From NCBI RefSeq assembly GCF_023229025.1, contig NZ_JALOAA010000017.1:1-40502 (forward strand): 40,502 nt of DNA, in the 5' to 3' direction. The DNA is from Sulfurimonas sp. GTDB lineage: Bacteria; Campylobacterota; Campylobacteria; Campylobacterales; Sulfurimonadaceae. This document shows, piece after piece, positions 37,387 to 40,502 of the stretch. The notes under the pieces are model-generated. The model had not been told where the DNA came from and ran no database searches. It saw only the letters and a program-made list of their open reading frames with translations. A program made the position numbers and the translations under genes. The stretch's first letter is position 1. The number at the start of each line of letters is the position of its first letter.

Positions 37387-38937
37387 TTAGTCTCTAGCTC
37401 TATTGCGGTTTCTATCCCCGCTGCTAGAGCTATTACCTCGATAACCGCCGCTTGAACGCTCCGAACGACTTCTATCACTACTTCCTGAGCGATTTCTATC
37501 CCTGCTGCTACCTGAACGACTTCTGTTTCCGCGGAAACCTCCGCGTCCACTCTTTGAACCTCTTCTGTTGGCTGCTCTTTCCAATATTGCAGCAAGTTTA
37601 TCGGCAGGAATACCGATACTGTTTGGACCGGCAATTGTCTGCTTGTCTAATATCATTGATACTAATTTAAACATAATCGTCTCTTCATCAATATCTTGCT
37701 TAAGCATATCAAGAACCTGATGAGCTTCATCATATATTTTTTGATCTACTATATTTGCAGCAATAGATTTTAGATTTGTCGCGCGTAAATCATTTTTACT
37801 TGGAACAAACGCATGAGTCATTGTAGTTCCAACTTTTGCTTTTATGCGCTGAAGCTCTTTAAACTCTAGAGGAGTTAAAAGTGTTATCGCTTTACCTTTA
37901 GTTCCCGCACGCCCTGTTCGCCCAATTCTATGAACATAAGATTCAGGATCAAAAGGGATATGGTAGTTAAAAACATGAGAGATATTATTTACATGTATTC
38001 CACGAGCCGCAACATCAGTTGCAACTAAAACATTTACATTATTGTTTTTAAAGCCTTTAATTACTGTTTCACGTTGACGCTGCTCCATGTCACCATGAAG
38101 ACCGTTTGCTAAATATCCGGCATTCGAGAGAACATTTGAGAGTCTGTCCACTTCGCTCTTGGTTCTACAAAATACCACGGCTTTTTTACAATCTTCCGAA
38201 TCCATAAGGCGAATAATTGCATCATCCCTCTCAGACTCCTCGATTACGTAATACTCTTGGTTAATATCCGTATTTGTTGTCTCCCCTTGTGTGATGCTTA
38301 TAAATTCAGGATTGTCCAAAATTCTCTCAGCAAGAAGCTTTATAGGTTTTGGCATAGTAGCCGAGAAGAGAAGTGTTTGGCGGTTTGACGGAAGGTATGA
38401 GAAAATTTCATTAATATCATCTAAAAAGCCCATGTCAAGCATCTCATCGGCTTCATCGAGAACAACAATACTAGGAGCAAAATCTTTTAAGAGATTCTTT
38501 TTAAGAATGTCTAGAAGTCTTCCCGGAGTTGCAACAACAACACTTGCACCTCTTTGAATAAGGTCAATTTGTCTATTGTAAGAGCTGCCGCCGTAAACCG
38601 TAACGGTTCTTGCACCTATGTTTCTTCCATACTTAAAAAGTTCATCGCTTACTTGAGTAGCTAGTTCACGAGTCGGAGTGATAACTAAAATACCGACACC
38701 ATCTTTTGGGTTTATGTTGTTAAGAGCGGGAAGACCAAATGCAGCAGTTTTACCTGTACCTGTATGAGCTTGACCGACTATATCGCGACCTGCTAGTATA
38801 AACGGTATTGCCGCTGACTGAATTGGGCTTGGGATTGTAAATCCGGCATCTTTGACACTTTGAAGTATCTCTTTTTTTAGTCCTAAATCATCAAATGTGA
38901 TCATTTTTTCTTCTGTTTGTGCATTTTCTTGCATCAT
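37387..38937 (-). CDS. DEAD-box RNA helicase with RG/RS-rich tail
   Basis: A 516-aa RNA helicase. The Q motif is in FTIPSPIQSAAIP, motif I is AHTGTGKTAA (57-66), then PTRELA, DEADEML, SAT and HRIGRTGRAG. After the core (about 375 residues) come a helical spacer and a C-terminal tail of about 60 residues rich in Arg, Gly and Ser, ending GDRNRNRARD. Such tails bind RNA and can drive phase separation. Likely roles are ribosome assembly, RNA decay and cold response, as for DeaD/RhlE. The start is ATG 38937, or 38934 (MM), with AAAGGA upstream. A TATAAT for the minus strand lies at 39009-39014. Confidence 0.94.
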   Translation of the reverse strand: MMQENAQTEEKMITFDDLGLKKEILQSVKDAGFTIPSPIQSAAIPFILAGRDIVGQAHTGTGKTAAFGLPALNNINPKDGVGILVITPTRELATQVSDELFKYGRNIGARTVTVYGGSSYNRQIDLIQRGASVVVATPGRLLDILKKNLLKDFAPSIVVLDEADEMLDMGFLDDINEIFSYLPSNRQTLLFSATMPKPIKLLAERILDNPEFISITQGETTNTDINQEYYVIEESERDDAIIRLMDSEDCKKAVVFCRTKSEVDRLSNVLSNAGYLANGLHGDMEQRQRETVIKGFKNNNVNVLVATDVAARGIHVNNISHVFNYHIPFDPESYVHRIGRTGRAGTKGKAITLLTPLEFKELQRIKAKVGTTMTHAFVPSKNDLRATNLKSIAANIVDQKIYDEAHQVLDMLKQDIDEETIMFKLVSMILDKQTIAGPNSIGIPADKLAAILERAANRRGSKSGRGGFRGNRSRSGSSRDRNRSGSSDRSRSERSSGGYRGNSSSSGDRNRNRARD

Positions 38938-39008
38938 TTTCCTTTAAATAGGAGATGATACAAGCATGCCACAAATGACAAGGCACCTTCCCCTAAACTG
39001 TTTGGCGA

Positions 39009-39014
39009 ATTATA
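39009..39014 (-). promoter_or_regulatory. -10 box (TATAAT) for the DEAD-box helicase
   Basis: Minus-strand TATAAT. Transcription would start near 39002 and give a leader of about 65 bases, which includes an AAGG-TG-CCTT palindrome. A structured leader would suit a cold-responsive RNA helicase, but this is speculation. Confidence 0.6.
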
Positions 39015-39142
39015 CCTAAATATATTCTGTTTTTTATTTAAATAATTATATTACTAATTAGTTAAGTTTATATTGTGTAAAAAGATAAAGTTAAATAGGT
39101 TTGCATGTGGCAATAAATAAATAAATCATAAATTTTAGATAT

Positions 39143-39148
39143 TATACT
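39143..39148 (+). promoter_or_regulatory. -10 box (TATACT) next to ATG 39153
   Basis: TATACT four bases before the ATG; TATTAT at 39140-39145 is a better-spaced alternative. No ribosome site is visible. Transcription would start at or close to the ATG. Confidence 0.4.
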
Positions 39149-39152
39149 ATGT

Positions 39153-39353
39153 ATGAAAATAGAGACACAATATAGTTACGAGAAAACATGGAGAATAACA
39201 AAAGAGGAGGACCTTCTTAAGATAATAGAGGAGGAGGTCGGAGATGCTGATCCAAAAGGCACGTTGGCATATATAAAAGAAGCTATAAAAACGGGTAAGG
39301 TTATTTTAGTCGGAAATTGTAGATTTAAAAAAGCAGACAAGGAGAAGAGATGA
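39153..39353 (+). CDS. Uncharacterised small protein upstream of doxX
   Basis: A 66-aa charged protein, not recognised (MKIETQYSYEKTWRITKEED...). The predicted fold is an N-terminal strand, an acidic helix (EEDLLKIIEEEVGDADPKGTLAYIKEAI) and a terminal strand with one Cys (VILVGNCRFKKADK). It has no signal peptide. The stop overlaps the DoxX ATG as ATGA, so the two are translationally coupled. The -10 box lies close to the ATG. Coding status is supported by this overlap, but there is no motif evidence. Confidence 0.6.
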   Translation: MKIETQYSYEKTWRITKEEDLLKIIEEEVGDADPKGTLAYIKEAIKTGKVILVGNCRFKKADKEKR

Positions 39354-39733
39354 CAAATGATGTAGCAAAACTCATCTTAAGATTAACCGTTGGGATAATG
39401 ATGCTCTTTCACGGGCTTGATAAGATAATAAATGGTATAGGCGGAGTAAAACATTTAACAACAAGTGCAGGACTTCCGGAGTTTTTAGCTTATGGCGTAT
39501 ATGTAGGAGAAATCGTAGTTCCTATTTTGATTTTAATTGGCGCTTACGCTAGGGCTGCATCTTTAGTTTTGGCGTTTAATATGCTTTTTGCAATATTTTT
39601 AGCGTATGGAAACTCACTCTTTGCTCTTGGAAAACATGGAGCACCTCTTTTTGAGCTTCCGTTTTTATACCTCATGATGTCAATTCTGATTTTTATGCTA
39701 GGAAGTGGGAAGTACGCGCTAAATAGTAAGTAA
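39350..39733 (+). CDS. DoxX-family membrane protein
   Basis: A 127-aa integral-membrane protein of the DoxX family with four helices. The diagnostic start is LILRLTVGIMMLFHGLDKI, and the conserved Gly-Glu is in GVYVGEIVVPILILIG. An internal GKHGAPLFELPFLYLM follows. DoxX proteins are associated with respiratory and thiosulfate:quinone-type functions in some organisms; in most bacteria the role is unknown. AGGAGAAG lies just ahead of the ATG. The gene converges on pssA. Confidence 0.85.
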   Translation: MTNDVAKLILRLTVGIMMLFHGLDKIINGIGGVKHLTTSAGLPEFLAYGVYVGEIVVPILILIGAYARAASLVLAFNMLFAIFLAYGNSLFALGKHGAPLFELPFLYLMMSILIFMLGSGKYALNSK

Positions 39734-39750
39734 AGAGCACTATCTTTACT
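39729..39750. terminator. Short hairpin between DoxX and pssA
   Basis: AGTAAAG (39729-39735) pairs with CTTTACT (39744-39750) around an 8-base loop. It lies in the 15-base gap between convergent genes and touches both ends. No strong T-tract. Confidence 0.35.
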
Positions 39751-40306
39751 ATGGATGTGGTACTTTAAGTTTGGAATTAAGACTCCATCCTATAAGTACC
39801 ATAAGAGACATAACTACAAAAGCGTTTATAAACCCATATGCAGACCCTAGATAAACAAGCCAGAGTAAAATTGCTCCAAGAGGAGTAGGAACACCCGTAA
39901 AAAACTTTGAAACCTCCCCTGCATCAGCGTTAATATTAAACTCTATAAGCCTTCTAAGTCCTGAAATCACGTAGTAGATGCTTATAACTGCTGCAGCTAA
40001 GAACTCAACCCCAGAGAGAGTTTGGGCATAAACCGCTTGAAATATTAAAAAAACCGGTACAAGAACAAAACTCAAAAAATCCGCAAAACTATCAAGTTGA
40101 ACTCCAAACTCATTTGAGAGATGATATTTTCTGGCAATTTTACCATCAAAAATATCAAAAGCGCCGCCAATCCAAGCAAGGATGATAGCTATAAAAAAAC
40201 CATTTTGAGTTATAAAGTAAGTCGCTAAGAGTCCGGCAGTAATATTTACAAATGTAAACATATTAGCAAGATTAAAGTGTGATGTGTTTGTAAATAAAAA
40301 TTTCAT
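39749..40306 (-). CDS. pssA: CDP-alcohol phosphatidyltransferase, PssA-like
   Basis: A 185-aa membrane enzyme of phospholipid synthesis. The CDP-alcohol phosphotransferase motif is complete: DIFDGKIAR, eight residues, G, three residues, D, three residues, D (GVQLDSFAD). SGLRRLIEFNI and KFFTGVPTPLGA follow, the pattern of phosphatidylserine synthase rather than PgsA. At 185 aa it is shorter than many PssA proteins, but no key residue is missing. An AGGA precedes the ATG. Confidence 0.88.
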   Translation of the reverse strand: MKFLFTNTSHFNLANMFTFVNITAGLLATYFITQNGFFIAIILAWIGGAFDIFDGKIARKYHLSNEFGVQLDSFADFLSFVLVPVFLIFQAVYAQTLSGVEFLAAAVISIYYVISGLRRLIEFNINADAGEVSKFFTGVPTPLGAILLWLVYLGSAYGFINAFVVMSLMVLIGWSLNSKLKVPHP

Positions 40307-40502
40307 CTGATTTCCTGATAGTATAGAGAGGAATTATAGCTAATAAAGTATTTAAAAAGTGTTTCTTAAGAAAATGTTAATTTTAAAAGGACTATTATAC
40401 ACAAAGCATAGATTGTCTTTTAAAAATACATAGCGGGTAATAATCTAAAAAGAACAGCTCAAAATGATAATTACTCTACGGCAGTAGGTTGGTATTTAAA
40501 CT
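40307..40502. other. AT-rich upstream region of pssA to the window end
   Basis: Contains the pssA promoter-like box and an inverted repeat TTTTAAAAG (40381-40389) with CTTTTAAAA (40417-40425). From 40424 a plus-strand frame stays open to the window end without a usual start codon. It may be the beginning or remnant of a gene beyond the window. Nothing can be named. Confidence 0.4.
40333..40338 (-). promoter_or_regulatory. -10 box (TATAAT) for pssA
   Basis: Minus-strand TATAAT 27 bases before the ATG at 40306. Transcription would start near 40326, giving a 20-base leader with an AGGA site. A second TATAAT (40394-40399) would give a longer leader. Confidence 0.55.

Noticed and set aside
37374..37634. 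An 86-aa frame overlapping the DEAD-box helicase tail
   Set aside because: It is the same strand in another frame, produced by the repetitive Arg/Gly/Ser codons.
1..40502. CRISPR arrays, tRNA or rRNA genes, insertion sequences
   Set aside because: No regularly spaced identical repeats, no cloverleaf-like gene and no transposase or terminal repeats were seen by eye. A computed search could still find a small one.

Overview
This window is chromosomal DNA of a low-GC, gene-dense bacterium. It is best explained as a member of the Campylobacterota (formerly Epsilonproteobacteria), most like a free-living Sulfurimonas-type organism. The strongest evidence is the order rpsB-tsf-ABC ATPase-fliR-poly-acidic protein-gmk-tatA-argS. 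As I remember them, Campylobacter jejuni and Helicobacter pylori carry much the same block. Promoters are of the matching type: good TATAAT boxes, T-rich upstream DNA and no clear -35 box. A DUF3373 outer-membrane protein, a pentaheme cytochrome c, an NDH-2-like flavoprotein, an Allochromatium-type 2[4Fe-4S] ferredoxin and a NosL-like protein suit a respiratory, microaerobic or anaerobic lifestyle. The genus is an inference. I see no tRNA, rRNA, CRISPR array, phage or insertion sequence.

Layout. 1-3194: murG, a DedA protein, a DUF420 membrane protein, a b-type cytochrome and the peroxiredoxin bcp, tightly packed on the plus strand. 3200-4777: a DUF3373 porin-like protein on the minus strand. 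5123-13791: the conserved block, with an NDH-2-like gene inserted between tsf and the ABC ATPase. 13788-17696: an L,D-transpeptidase-like protein, a GNAT acetyltransferase, an NhaC-type antiporter, an ExoX-like exonuclease and an unknown small protein. 17774-20587: a translationally coupled trio (periplasmic amidase, DUF819 membrane protein, dipeptide epimerase) that looks like a murein-peptide salvage cassette. 20588-20725: a hairpin-rich gap. 20726-23201 (minus): nhaA, then a pentaheme cytochrome c. 23266-27823: an unknown repeat protein, a MoxR AAA+ ATPase, a Dps-like ferritin, ung and a DUF2201/vWA protein. 27820-31443: a REC-REC-GGDEF regulator with a broken GGDEF motif, a PIF1-like helicase, a NosL-like protein and a 2-Cys peroxiredoxin. 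31584-36438: metK, ferredoxin, ndk, then the DUF177-rpmF-plsX-fabH lipid/ribosome operon. rpmF (49 codons) is short and easily missed. 36439-40502: a palindromic intergenic element, a HIT protein, YdhR, a DEAD-box helicase, a small unknown protein with DoxX, and a PssA-like phosphatidyltransferase.

The most interesting signals are these. The conserved poly-acidic protein next to fliR has a degenerate receiver domain, internal DNA repeats and a non-acidic C-terminal cap. The MoxR-vWA module includes an unassigned repeat protein and a vWA partner that has lost its HExxH motif. Several genes have a -10 box placed so that the ATG lies at or near the transcription start, with no Shine-Dalgarno sequence. 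The NhaC-type antiporter's coding signal runs upstream of any usual start codon. The gap after fabH carries a nearly 100-bp imperfect palindrome.
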